This document shows, one piece after another, positions 47,275 to 57,362 of a stretch of DNA of 64,000 nt. Position 1 is the first letter of the stretch. Every line of letters starts with the position of its first letter. Both the position numbers and the translations under genes were made by a program. The notes under the pieces were generated by a model. It saw only the letters and a list, made by a program, of their open reading frames with translations, was not told where the DNA came from and ran no database searches. Origin of the DNA: Macrotrachela quadricornifera. Lineage: Eukaryota > Rotifera > Eurotatoria > Philodinida > Philodinidae. The stretch lies in contig JAJEKB010020951.1 in the NCBI GenBank assembly GCA_022393335.1, positions 166,165 to 230,164 on the forward strand, written 5' to 3'.

Positions 47275-47460
47275 TAAGTATATCCATCTTATTCCCCAGA
47301 CTTGGCTCCTATAGACTACCACTTGTTTCATTCTTCCTCGAATTATTTACTCGAAAAAAGAATTCAATGACGAGAACAATCTAAAAAATGGATCTGCTCA
47401 ACTATTTTGACTAAAAATCTTAGGACTTCTAACAAATACGGAATCCTTTTTCTTGTCATA
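47275..47460 (+). pseudogene. second mariner transposase fragment
   Basis: The plus-strand frame reads YPSYSPDLAPIDYHLFHSSS, the signature of the third catalytic residue region of mariner transposases, followed by a degenerate C-terminus. It lies just downstream of another relic of the same family but is a separate copy. No N-terminal part is present. Confidence 0.7.
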
Positions 47461-47511
47461 GTATTGGTGACAGGTCATAGATAATAATAGAGCATATATT
47501 TTTGAAGGTGT

Positions 47512-47636
47512 CCTAGTCGAACTTTTTTTTTCATGCGCTAGGGAAGACTTGAGCTCAAGATGTGTCCATAGCGTATGACATTCAGGATCAAGAAACTCAA
47601 GAATGTCATGCGCTTGCTAAAAAAAAGGTCGACTAG
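47512..47636. repeat. 125-bp fold-back
   Basis: The left arm CTAGTCGAACTTTTTTTTCA with TGCGCTA pairs with the right arm CATGCGCTTGCTAAAAAAAA with GGTCGACTAG. An inner pair, TATGACATTC and GAATGTCAT, extends it. Confidence 0.55.
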
Positions 47637-47766
47637 AGTGAGTTATATTTTTTATGTTAAAAATTAAAAAGAAAATTTTCAAAAAAAACGCAAAAAATTT
47701 CTTATCAACTTAATATTTATAATGAAAAATATAGTTTAAAGTATAGTTTTTTTGTTTTGTCTTCTA

Positions 47767-48954
47767 TTAATCTTCTTCAGTCATTGTCATATTTGAGTTT
47801 TGGAAATGAAAAGCTACACATTCTCCACATTTGTCATATCCAGTTTCTGAACAGGAACAATGCCATGAAAAACCATGTGAAAATGTTTTTTCACATATAT
47901 CGCATACGAAACCTTCTTGTGGATATTTCTGTCCATTGTCTTGTTTGCGGTGTTCATCGTCGCATAATTCAAGTGAATGATCTCGTGGACATTTAAATGT
48001 TGTCGGATCTTAAGAAAAATATAGACGAACTATTTTAATGTATCTTTTAATTAATTCAATTTCTTTATTTTATTATCATAATTTTAGACGATAGTATATT
48101 CATTAGAATTATAAGCACAAATTAAACTAGTTTATAACAGTAATAAGAAGAACACTTACCATTACAAGGTGTTTTTCCAATCTGATAATTCTTTATTTTA
48201 TATTTGATCACATGTTGAAGTATTTTCTGTTCGAAAATATCCATGCTTCGTAGACCAGCGCCATATTTTTCATGATCATTGAATGTTCCACTATTATATT
48301 TGAGATTTCCATTTTTTTCTTGAGCAAAACCAGAAACTAGTTCAAATGATTTTGATGTTCCATGTCGTGCTTCGTACCAATCAAAGAGCTGCTTATGCTG
48401 AGTACCTTTATCGGGTTGATATTGATAGTCATCTTCGCACCTAAGCAATACAATATTTTTGTATCGTGTATCCAGTGGATACATGACTATACCCGTCTTA
48501 GATTTATTACAAGAACAATTATATGATGAACATCCATAACGACTTGAAAGAAAACGTTTTTGACCATCTTTGGTATTTGCACAAACACCCCATTGAGGGT
48601 CATAATTAACAGCATTTCCTAAATTTCAAAATTGAATAAAATAAGAATTAACAGGTACGAATGAAAGATATCGAGAAGAGATATATATGAAGAAATAGAG
48701 GAAGAGTGACAATAAAAGAGGTAAAGAAACCGAAAGTGGCGATGCTAGGAATGATCTTAGCTCATCTTAACGGGTTTTTAATATCAACATTTTAAAGATA
48801 GTTTCCTGATTAAATAAACAATGGTTTAGAGATGCGATCGAGCCACTATTTTACTTGTCTTAATCGTCCTAGATGCTGATGAAAGCTTTATCTGTAACAC
48901 TGCTTTTTATTTTTTCTTTTCATGATACTTACTTTCTCTTGATTCGAAAGACAT
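47767..48954 (-). CDS. Cys-rich zinc-binding-like protein, three exons
   Basis: Exons are 48954-48933, 48618-48160 and 48008-47767, with phases 1 and 1 agreeing, for 240 aa. The first exon encodes only MSFESRE. Exon 2 gives a conserved-looking domain: NYDPQWGVCANTKDG, then SSRYGCSSYNCSCNKSKTG, then MYPLDTRYKNIVLLRCEDDY. I do not recognise it. Exon 3 encodes paired Cys/His motifs FKCPRDHSLELC and FVCDICEKTF, then SWHCSC and GYDKCGECV. These resemble C1/ZZ-type zinc-binding folds (about residues 164-225). A structural zinc module for protein or lipid contact is plausible; an enzymatic role is not indicated. No signal peptide. Introns are 314 and 151 bp. Confidence 0.8.
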
Positions 48955-49012
48955 TCTTGTGGAATTTTGATGAGTGATTTTTTCTACGGCATCCGCAAAA
49001 TACAATTCAAGT

Positions 49013-49515
49013 AAAAATTGTTGTTTTCGGTGTTTTATACATTAACTGATAGAACTCGAACTACTGATCACGAATATCAGGTCCTTATTCTCATTGAAGG
49101 CTTCCTTCTGCTCCAAAAATTCGAAATATTCGAAAGGTGCTATTTTCGTCAAAAATAGGTTTAAATAGATTCCAGACATAAAATTCTACGGATGATGCCA
49201 CTCCGAATTAGGCAGAGTGTTATTTGTATAGACTGATTTTGTAAACTTATCTATATTCAGTTTTTCACAAAAAGCCTTATTTGCATTCGAAAACCGTTGA
49301 ATATAGATACGTTTACAGAATCAGTCTATACAGATAATACTCGGCCTAATTCAAAGCGGCATCATCAGTAAAATTTTATGTCTGGAATCTATTGAAACCT
49401 ATTTTTGAAGCAGGAGAAAGCCTTTAGTGAGAATAAGGACCTGATATTCGTGATCAGTAGCTCGAATTCGATCAGTTAATATGTAAAAAGTCGAAAGCAA
49501 AAATTTTTACTTTAA
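49013..49515. mobile_element. 500-bp fold-back element
   Basis: Almost the whole segment is a diverged palindrome. CTACTGATCACGAATATCAG and GGTCCTTATTCTCA on the left recur inverted on the right, and further pairs (AGACTGATTTTGTAAAC against GTTTACAGAATCAGTCT) run to a short centre near 49263. The arms are about 215-240 bp at roughly 90% identity by eye. No ORF. Confidence 0.75.
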
Positions 49516-50157
49516 TTTTGCTTTGTGGGCACTTTAAAATAAAAATGTACACGTAAAAAAAATGATTGTTGACATTTCTTTCTGATAAAAATCAACTGTT
49601 TTTACTACTACTGCATAATACAATACTCGTAAGCAATATTTGTCTTTCTTTTTATTGTTGTTTTTTATATTGTACATAATGTATTTTTCAGTCTTCTATC
49701 ATTGTCGAAGAATTTCTTTCTTTTCATATTCACTTTTCTACAAATTTTTTGTCGCTCGACATTTGTAACTGCAAAATTTCAAACTTATGAACATATAAAA
49801 GAAAGTATTTGAATGCAAAAATTGTAGTAATATACTTAAAATTTTATAGGAAAGAATAGTTGGTCTTTTACAACATTTTAGTAATTCAAAATCATAATCT
49901 TTCTTTTCGCTTGTACGTCTGTAAAAGACAAGCGTAAGAAAAACTAAATAATTTATTCAATAGACATATCTGTTTTTCAAAAAGAATATTATTTGAAGGT
50001 ATTTCAACTTGTTCATTATTTTTCAAATATCATTGAAAATACTCGAAATGTAAAGTGAAATCTTTTATTAATATATTATTAAAATGTGAGATGATCAGAT
50101 ATTGTGAAAAAAAATTTAAATCAATTTTCACATCAAATAATGATGCTTGATGTAAAT
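49516..50157. other. intergenic, no gene seen
   Basis: AT-rich DNA, including the presumed 3' flank of the small secreted protein gene. Nothing recognised. Confidence 0.4.
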
Positions 50158-50421
50158 TTATTCATTGTGAGATAGTACAATTTGATCCGGTTCAAACCCG
50201 ACAATCTTAACACCTTCAGCCATTTCTGCAGCAGATGGTCCTTCTTCATTTTCAGTTACTGATTGATCATCATTGCTTGCTGACTCGTTGCTTGCGCTTT
50301 CTTCAACCGCAGGTTGTTCGTAATTTTCTGCATTTTCTTCATTGACTGGAGCATCATCACTTTTAACAGCCAAAACCAAAAGACAGACCATTGTACAGAG
50401 GAAAATTGTTGTTAAACGCAT
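50158..50421 (-). CDS. small secreted acidic protein
   Basis: An 87-aa intronless ORF with an ATG at 50421. Residues 1-21 form a good signal peptide (MRLTTIFLCTMVCLLVLAVKS), with cleavage expected before DDAPVNEE. The mature part is strongly acidic and Ser/Asn/Glu-rich (ESASNESASNDDQSVTENEE, about residues 41-60), hence probably disordered. It ends in a more ordered VKIVGFEPDQIVLSHNE. No cysteines remain after cleavage. I know no family for it. Size, leader and acidity suggest an extracellular, perhaps ion-binding or matrix-associated, peptide; the function is unknown. Confidence 0.7.
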   Translation of the reverse strand: MRLTTIFLCTMVCLLVLAVKSDDAPVNEENAENYEQPAVEESASNESASNDDQSVTENEEGPSAAEMAEGVKIVGFEPDQIVLSHNE

Positions 50422-51954
50422 TTTTTTTTTTGTTTGATTTAAAATGATATCGAATCAAGATTTACAAATCCTTAAATATAGATTTTAAAGTCATTAAATC
50501 ATTTAGATTGTCCTCAGAAAAAAACCAATTAGAACAACATATGTGCTAAATATGTTTTCTTCTCATTTTATTCAAAAATGTACTTTTATGTTATTTTATA
50601 TTGATGAAATAATTACTATGAGCGTACTTGCATTCTTATTGAATAAGATATATCTTTTCAAAGAAAAGTTTTTAGTTTTTTTATTCTGTGTACGAGAAGG
50701 ACAAATACTACAAAAATTACTTTCACCATTAAATACAGCTGATGCATAAGAACAAAAATTGGTGATTAAATATGTCCTTATCATACAAATATTCGATGAC
50801 GTATCTTAAGAAAATCCATTAAAGAAGAAATTTTCTTTTCATTCAATTTAACAACCATAATGGTCAAATATTCAGTTGTAAGATAAATAAATCTTTTTCA
50901 AACTTTAACCGATCAGTCCAGTCATAGGTATTATTTAAGTTAAGTTAAAAAACCAATCTTATTTAATATCTTTCTCATAGAGAGAAAAAGAGCAAACTTT
51001 CTCTATTTCTACGTACAATACTGTATTCATGCATAAAATCCAAATAGATTTTTTTGAGTCAACGCCTTAATTTATTAAAAGATATAAAAGAAGAGAAAAA
51101 CAATACAATCAGGACACAAAATTAGATATTACATGTAGGCTATTAAAAACAATTGAGACATGCATAACAGATGTCTTATACCTCATAAAATGGTTTTAGT
51201 GAGAATGTGTACAATATTGTTGGATATTTCCTAGACTGAAAAGCTAGGGTCTAGAAAACGAAATTCACCTGTGCCTGTCTGTCTGCCGGTAACGTGGTCA
51301 ATATAACCATTCAAAACTATAGTTCGAACATGGTTCTAATAAACATGGGAAGACAATAACAATCATCGAATCACTATGATTTAAATTAATCAACCAGTAT
51401 TGATTAAAAATAACAATCATTATTTAATTATTTATTTTGATTGGACTTTTGTCCAATGCTGCATCAACAACTACGTGCTTTATCAATCAATTGAAATTTT
51501 ATGGGTGAATGTGAAAATAAAATTACAATAAATAAAAGTCATATTCTTGAAATAATGTTACCAATTTTTTGAAATAGAAACAGTGCTCAAATAACATAAT
51601 TATTGAAATTCGCATTGTTGTTCACAATATTATTTTAGTTCATGATAATATATGAAAACGTTTTATGTAAAAGAGTAGCAACCAAACGATCATATACATA
51701 ACAGTTCATGATACTAGATGCAAAGAATCTCCGTATTTGAGTAGCATTTTCTTCACGATTGGACATCGATATTGATACCCACGCAAAAAATGCTTATAGA
51801 GGGGCAGTTTGAACTCAAACAAAGAATCATATGAAACTATTCAAAGAATATGACTTCTGTTTATCGTAAACTCATTTGTAAAATTCTAAATTATTGACAA
51901 AGCACCTACTTGTTGATACAAGATTGAATAATAAGTTAATCAAAATAATATATT
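50422..51954. other. intergenic with repeat traces
   Basis: No gene. 51330-51560 resembles part of repeat copy A (for example CAACTACGTGCTTTATCAAT against CAAAAAGATGTTTTATCAAT). Confidence 0.4.
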
Positions 51955-52212
51955 AACCAATAATCGTTAGTTTTAACCAGTACTAGTGGACTAATTTAAA
52001 CAATAATGATGGGTTGATCTTTATAATCATCTTCACGACTGTTGCAATTATAGTTACCAGATGAACTCTATAGCCAAATTATTCTGTTACACGTAACCAA
52101 ACATATTTAATCCTCGTTCACATCTATGAGTAATTATATCGACATTCCCATTGTGTGAGTCTAGGACCAAGTGAATCAACAGTCGATGAACGTTACTTGT
52201 TTTGTTTGATGT
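51955..52212 (-). repeat. dispersed repeat, copy B
   Basis: The reverse complement matches 43855-44065: ACAAGTAACGTTCATCGAC, TAACAGAATAATTTGG, TCATCTGGTAACTAT, and an ATAAAGATCA block. It lies about 130 bp from the 15-bp duplication of the ribozyme-bearing insertion. Confidence 0.6.
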
Positions 52213-52339
52213 TAAAGGCGACTACAAGTATTTGACCCAAGAGTAGAATATATATAGGTTTGTAGAGGACAACTTTCTCTATTCAGTGGTGCATTTATTA
52301 TGAAATTCTATTGTGCACCGTGAGAGAAAAATAAAGTAA

Positions 52340-52354
52340 AACTATATGTTTAAG
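52340..52354. repeat. 15-bp target-site duplication, left copy
   Basis: AACTATATGTTTAAG here is identical to 52883-52897. The two copies bracket the inverted-arm element exactly, as expected for staggered-cut insertion. Confidence 0.75.
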
Positions 52355-52440
52355 TTGTAATTTGTTAAGGAAGGACATACTAATTCTATTTAATGTTTGA
52401 ATACTCTTCCTTGAAATAAATAATTAATTTAATTCTCTGT

Positions 52441-52473
52441 GACGTTTCGGTAGGTCGAAGCCTCCTTCGTCAG
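52441..52473 (-). ncRNA. hammerhead ribozyme motif, left arm
   Basis: Minus strand: CTGACGA core, a stem II formed by GGAGG and CCTACC (bulged A) with loop CTTCGA, then GAAA, C, and GTC at the expected cleavage site. Stem III is only two base pairs (AC/GT). Such minimal type I hammerheads in Penelope-like elements are thought to work as dimers. The sequence is identical to the right-arm copy. Confidence 0.7.
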
Positions 52474-52794
52474 ACTTTTTTATTGATAGAAAATAAAATA
52501 AAAATGAAACTAGAACATTTCACACACTTTTATATATTCATTCTATTCTTCTAGTAATTTCTGTCTTTTTCTTTCCTTTTCTTGTTTTTCTATTGTTGAT
52601 AGTGGGTCGGAGGAGAATGGCAAATAAGAGTCACTCCTACCAGCTATCACCGTCTTGCCGACCCACTATCAACAATAGAAAAACAAGAAAGGGAAAGAAA
52701 AAGACAGAAATTACTAGAAGAATAGAATGAATATATAAAAGTGTGTGAAATGTTCTAGTTTCATTTTTATTTTATTTTCTATCAATAAAAAAGT

Positions 52795-52827
52795 CTGACG
52801 AAGGAGGCTTCGACCTACCGAAACGTC
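52795..52827 (+). ncRNA. hammerhead ribozyme motif, right arm
   Basis: Plus-strand copy of the left-arm motif with all invariant core bases: CUGANGA at 52795-52801, GAAA at 52820-52823 and GUC at 52825-52827. Predicted cleavage is after C52827. Stem I would be short and interrupted, so activity as a monomer is doubtful. Confidence 0.7.
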
Positions 52828-52897
52828 ACAAAGAATTAAATTAATTATTTATTTCAAGGAAGAGTATTCAAACATTAAATAGAACTATATGTTTAAG

Positions 52898-54430
52898 AGG
52901 AGGTTCTCCAGAAAACAGGTACTCGGCTACAGAAAAATTTATTTTTGGGTTTAATTACTTGAAAATAAAGGTCCCATTTAGTTAGTACTAAATCTAAAAT
53001 ATTAGCTTTTTCTGATCATTCTTTACTGAATTTTGATATGCGTCATGATAACAACTCTTATATATGAAAACTGATAAATCTTGAGATTTTATAATAAATT
53101 TTGAAGAAATAGAAGATTTTGTGTAGTTTTAGTGAATAGTTGTATTTTTAATAAGAAATGGAAATTTTCGATCTTAAACGATCATTATCAACCTTTTAAA
53201 CACGACCTTATATACAAGATATTAAAACAAAACATAAACCAGTAGAAGAAAACACGACAAACATGAACATAATGACAAATTATGATTTTCAATACAAAAC
53301 AGACATTAACTTAACTTCAATAACCATTAACTTCATTAACTGCTGTTGTAAAATATCCAATACCTATGTATCTGCACATTAATTTTACTCAAGATGATAA
53401 GTACTACTTTGTATAATAATATATGAAAACTGATAAATCTTGAGATTTTATAGTAAACTCACACATCCTCACCCTCACCCACACCCCACTGAAATAAATA
53501 TATTTTTAAAAAAATATGCTTTTTGCAGCAGTTATCTCTTTATTTTCATATATCTATGCTATTTGATCACCATTTAGCTAATTCTATAATAATAGAATTT
53601 TGATAAAAATTATTTTTATTCACACCTAGCTGGTTATTTTCGATTGCAATGGATGTAGTACTTTTGAATTACATTTTACCAGTTTGTCATCGTTTATCCA
53701 GTTATATTAAAACCCAGTATATACCACATGATGCAGCGTGAAAAGCTCTACATTTAATAAAGGGCTACTTATTTTATAGTTGCACCTGTTTGTTTTCAAA
53801 ATAAGCAAAATTCTGAGTGACCAAATTTCGATATTATAACGTATTAAATGACGAAAAAATGCAATACCAAATGTTCCATACATTATGATCTGAAACAACC
53901 AACTAGATATCAACAAAATTACTTTTTATCAAAATTCTATTATTATAATATTAGATAAACAGTGATCGAATAGCATAGAGCAATAGAGCAAAATACGCTC
54001 TATCTTTTTATAAAAAAAGAATTTTTTTTTGAGTCCTCTGTAAGTAAAAAGAGTGCCACTATCACTACTTTTTGATCGCCTTAAGTAAGAGCTACGACAG
54101 AAAGAAACAAACACATGTATGAACTTACGTATATTCGGAAGAATAGAAAAAGCTGACTGTATAACGTTATCATATTTTTTGTTCATTCGCTGTAATTGAA
54201 ATACCATATCACAACATACAAAAATGTTTCGGCCCATCACTAGGTGGGTCCTACCGATGCAATTCATGGCCATGAAAGGGTTAATCAAAAATAATCTTTA
54301 GAAAGAAAAAAAAATAAAATAATTTTGCATTAATTTAATTTAACTTTATCTGACTGATGAAGTGTTTGCTGATGTATAACAATTTATTGAGCTGCAATAA
54401 AAAAATAATGTCGATTCTTTGCAGCCGAAT
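52898..54430. other. intergenic with shared sub-repeat
   Basis: No gene. 53722-53830 carries GATGCAGCGTGAAAAGCTCT and TCAAAATAAGCAAAATTCTG, also found in the elements at 33329-34101 and 62584-63537. A decayed member of that family is likely. At 54421-54442, CCGAATCGGTCCCATCTCTA resembles a hAT-type terminus. Confidence 0.45.
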
Positions 54431-54518
54431 CGGTCCCATCTCTAGATCCCAATGCATGGTGATCTCAATTGGTTTACGAAGTTTATGGAAGCATTAAACT
54501 TAAGTCATATGGATTGGC

Positions 54519-54978
54519 TTGGTATGGAAATGTTGCCCGATTCGATGCAACATATACTTGATTCTTTTTGTGTGCAGCATCTCATACCTCGACAGAATGC
54601 ATCAATGCTCGTATCAATCTAACGGTATATTTTCGTTAAAAGCAGTGGATATCATACGATGGAACAAAGATCGAGTGTATGGAGTAGATGTTGATGATAT
54701 GCACTTCATTTCCTTTCAATATGGTGCATTGAATTTCGACCCATCAGTGCAAAGTCTCGATTGAATAAATAGTGCCCGGACGAAATATTACATTTGATGT
54801 TAATACTCATTCTACTTCTGCTAGACCTATTAATGTGCAAGAGTTTCTGATGATGAGAGATAGCAATTTAAAATTATTTAGTATTAGTTCCTTGTCAAAT
54901 TCTACTGATCGTATACAACCATTAAATAATCTTATCTTTTATAAAGTCAGTCTCGATTTATTTCTTTTTGTATTATAA
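54519..54978 (+). pseudogene. possible gene fragments, unrecognised
   Basis: Two open stretches follow each other in different frames. One reads FSLKAVDIIRWNKDRVYGVD (54519-54764, with a TTG rather than an ATG at its head). The other reads GRNITFDVNTHSTSARP (54772-54978). Codon use looks coding, but there is no start codon, splice logic or known domain. A decayed exon pair is the most I would claim. Confidence 0.25.
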
Positions 54979-55041
54979 TAGAGCACAAAAAATAATAAAT
55001 TATATATTTGACTACGTTACAATTCATACGAGAAGCAAACT

Positions 55042-55674
55042 TTATTGTATTGATGGGATAATATGTCGTCGTTTTTCATATTGATATAATTTGACAATTA
55101 ATAAAATAAACCATCGAGAAATTATCAATAAACCTCCGTACAGTCCAATAAGTGATGTAGTGATATCAATTATATCACCATAACCACTATATGAATAACG
55201 ACATAATGATGGAGAATATTCATTGAAATATTGTTCATACGAAATATTTACTGGATATTCTTCAAGCATCAGTTCTTCAAGAATTAACTCAACAGTCAAG
55301 TTTACATTAAAATGACTTGAAACAAGAGAAGAAGAATTTCATGCTTTGTAAGTATTACTCGCATCAATACATTGTTCATCATAAAAACATTGAAGTGTTG
55401 ACTGTAATAGACTTTCTAATGGATAACATCCTATCATCATATATTTCAATGCTTGACTATATTTTGATGATGTTCCACAATTACATTCTTCATAAACAAC
55501 TGGTTCTGTGTGAGCATACTTCATACTATCTATAATTCCCACAGATTGATATTTCCAATTAGATGAATACATATTCATTAGCATATTCACTGATGTCATT
55601 TCACGTATTAGATTAACTATACCAAGAAATGATTGTGATCTTCTTAACTTAAAATCATCAATAGTTAATTGACC
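55042..55674 (-). pseudogene. membrane-protein C-terminus with internal stop
   Basis: One continuous minus-strand frame, broken by a single TGA near 55339. Before the stop it reads SFLGIVNLIREMTSVNMLM, then CNCGTSSKYSQ, MIGCYPLESLLQSTLQCFYD and EQCID. After it come LTVELILEELMLEEYPVN, then SPSLCRYSYSGYGDIID, a membrane helix (ITTSLIGLYGGLLIISRWFI) and a short basic tail. A Cys-rich ectodomain followed by one helix and a cytosolic tail suggests a cell-surface protein. I think it belongs to a family expanded in rotifers, but I cannot name it. The TGA stands where a leucine codon would restore the frame. The upstream part is cut off at the palindromic element starting near 55676. It is either a pseudogene or a live gene with a sequence error. 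Confidence 0.55.
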
Positions 55675-55675
55675 C

Positions 55676-55915
55676 TAGTGAATGTACTGAGCTAAGGGTA
55701 CCCATGTACAAAGAAAGCATCACCGGGGTACCCGATACAGGTTCTTTGAAAAAGTCTCAGTAATTATACTGATGTAGGGACTGCATTGGATACCCATACC
55801 AGTATGTTTACTGAACAAATACTTGTATGGGTACCTACACGTGTAAATTTACTGAAACAATTTCTACAGAGTACCCTAAATTTGTCTCGTTCTGTGTACC
55901 AAACTGTTCATTCAT
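55676..55915. repeat. palindromic element with GGGTACCC motifs
   Basis: The centre is a strong hairpin: GATACCCATACCAGTATG against CATACTTGTATGGGTACC-like sequence around AGTATGTTTACTGAACAAATACT (55800-55850). GGGTACCC occurs at several points, and AGCTAAGGGTACC at the left mirrors AGAGTACCCTAAATTT at the right. It directly abuts the broken membrane-protein gene and may have truncated it. Confidence 0.5.
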
Positions 55916-56269
55916 CATTTTCTTTTGCGCACATGACTTAATATAAGCAATTAGACAAAACGTAAGAAATTAATTTTTTTTATACTATTCTTTTCGTGGA
56001 TTATTTCTTGACTATTTACTAGTAGAGAACATGCCGATCTCGATAGAAAATTGAGACAGGACTACCTTGAAGTGGTCTGATGGAAATTCGACCAACTCAG
56101 GTCCAGAGGTCATATTTCAGAATTGACCTGCTTGAATTTTCATAATTGGAAAAATTAAGTTAAATTAAATTAAAAAAAGTGACATAAAATGCCTGAAAAG
56201 ACAAAGAAACGAAAAAAGGGTCAGGGCGAGGCTCGATCATCGACACACTGCAATTTTGGCGCCAGGGTA

Positions 56270-56625
56270 CACTGTAAACAAAAAAGTATCTTTACCGAAC
56301 CAAAAAACAGATCGGCGTGCTGGTACACGGTCTGATCCTTTACTGGTTTTCTAAAAAAAACGTTTCGTACCAAACTTCTTTTCAATGAACAACAAAAAAG
56401 GTTTCGTACACAAGGTTCAGTATCAAACCTCTATCTGGAAAGGCCAGAAAAGGTTTCGTTCTGAACTTTTTCAAAAAAATCAAAACAAGGTTCCGTAGAG
56501 AAGGTTTCATGTTGAACCTTTTACGCGAGATTGAAAAGTGGTTTCGTCGAGACAGTTTCGTATTAAACTTTTCACACTAACTGAAAAAGAAGTTTCCTAC
56601 AAGCTTATTCGCACTAAAGCTTTTG
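56270..56625. repeat. GTTTCGTA-motif array, copy 1
   Basis: It begins CACTGTAAACAAAAAAGTAT next to a TA and ACCGAACC. About nine occurrences of GGTTTCGT/GTTTCGTAC-type words follow, at irregular 20-45 bp spacing, interleaved with AACCTT words. The start resembles the ends of the larger array at 57363-58194. No ORF. Confidence 0.55.
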
Positions 56626-56868
56626 TCATCTATTCAATAGTTGATGACGGAAGCAGCTCCAGAGGTATTGAAGCAGTTGAGTCGCCAAATTGTTTCTTAA
56701 ATTAATCTATAATAAAGAGCAAATCAATTAATTTTATATAATACGACAAACTTACCCATACACTTTATGAGTGAGTCGATCTAAACAGAGAAAACAAAAA
56801 TGTTTGTTTTCTATTAGTGAAACTTACCCATAATTTGATACAAAGATGGTTTTGAAATAAAACACGAG

Positions 56869-57229
56869 TTAATTTGGATTAGATGATAAATATATCCACG
56901 GGTCCCATATTGAAGTCAATCTGTGACAGAAAAAAAGTTCATTTATTTGAATACAGCAAACTTACTGATTAACTTGTAGGATTTCTGAAAATATTGGGTT
57001 CGGCAGTGTTGTCACCAAACCTAAAGCTATATACAATTAATTAATTAATTAATTAATTAGGATACTAGTTTATCAAAAAAGTGCTTACTTGATTATGTGC
57101 ATTCGGATGTGCAGGATGTCTTCCACAATATAACAAGACATTAGCACAAACACTTAATTTTAAAAAATCTTCTATATGAAGATAATTTTTCATGAACTCA
57201 CTCGTATATATATATATATAACCTGCATC
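56869..57229 (-). pseudogene. possible GPCR-like exons
   Basis: Two minus-strand exons (57026-56966 and 56920-56869) join in frame. They read LVTTLPNPIFSEILQVN, then QLTSIWDPWIYLSSNPN and a stop. DPWIY inside a hydrophobic stretch resembles the N/DPxxY end of helix 7 in rhodopsin-like receptors. An upstream open exon (about 57229-57070, EDFLKLSVCANVLLYCGRH) ends at a GTAAGC donor, but its phase does not match, so the model is incomplete. It could be a decayed gene or chance. Confidence 0.25.
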
Positions 57230-57362
57230 GGCAAAACAAAACGGTGAATGAGTAGTGGACAAAAAGGTTCTGTAAGTTTTAAACGCATCCTTAAAGGTAC
57301 TTTAGGTCATTTTTTGAGGGCTAACTTGAAGTACCAGTAGTAACTTTCTGAGGGCCATCTCA

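Larger units (their letters stand above)
52355..52882. mobile_element. inverted-arm element bearing two hammerhead motifs
   Basis: A 528-bp insertion between 15-bp direct repeats. After 29 unpaired bases, a left arm (52384-52610) and a right arm (52658-52884) are inverted copies, 227 nt each, with only two mismatches. They enclose a 47-nt spacer. Each arm contains a hammerhead-like core, pointing outward from the centre. The outermost base pairs overlap the right duplication by two bases. There is no ORF. A 15-bp duplication fits target-primed retroelements better than TA- or 8-bp-type DNA transposons. Hammerheads of this compact kind are known in Penelope-like elements and animal retrozymes, so a non-autonomous relative is the best reading. 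The head-to-head arrangement is unusual for either. Confidence 0.75.
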
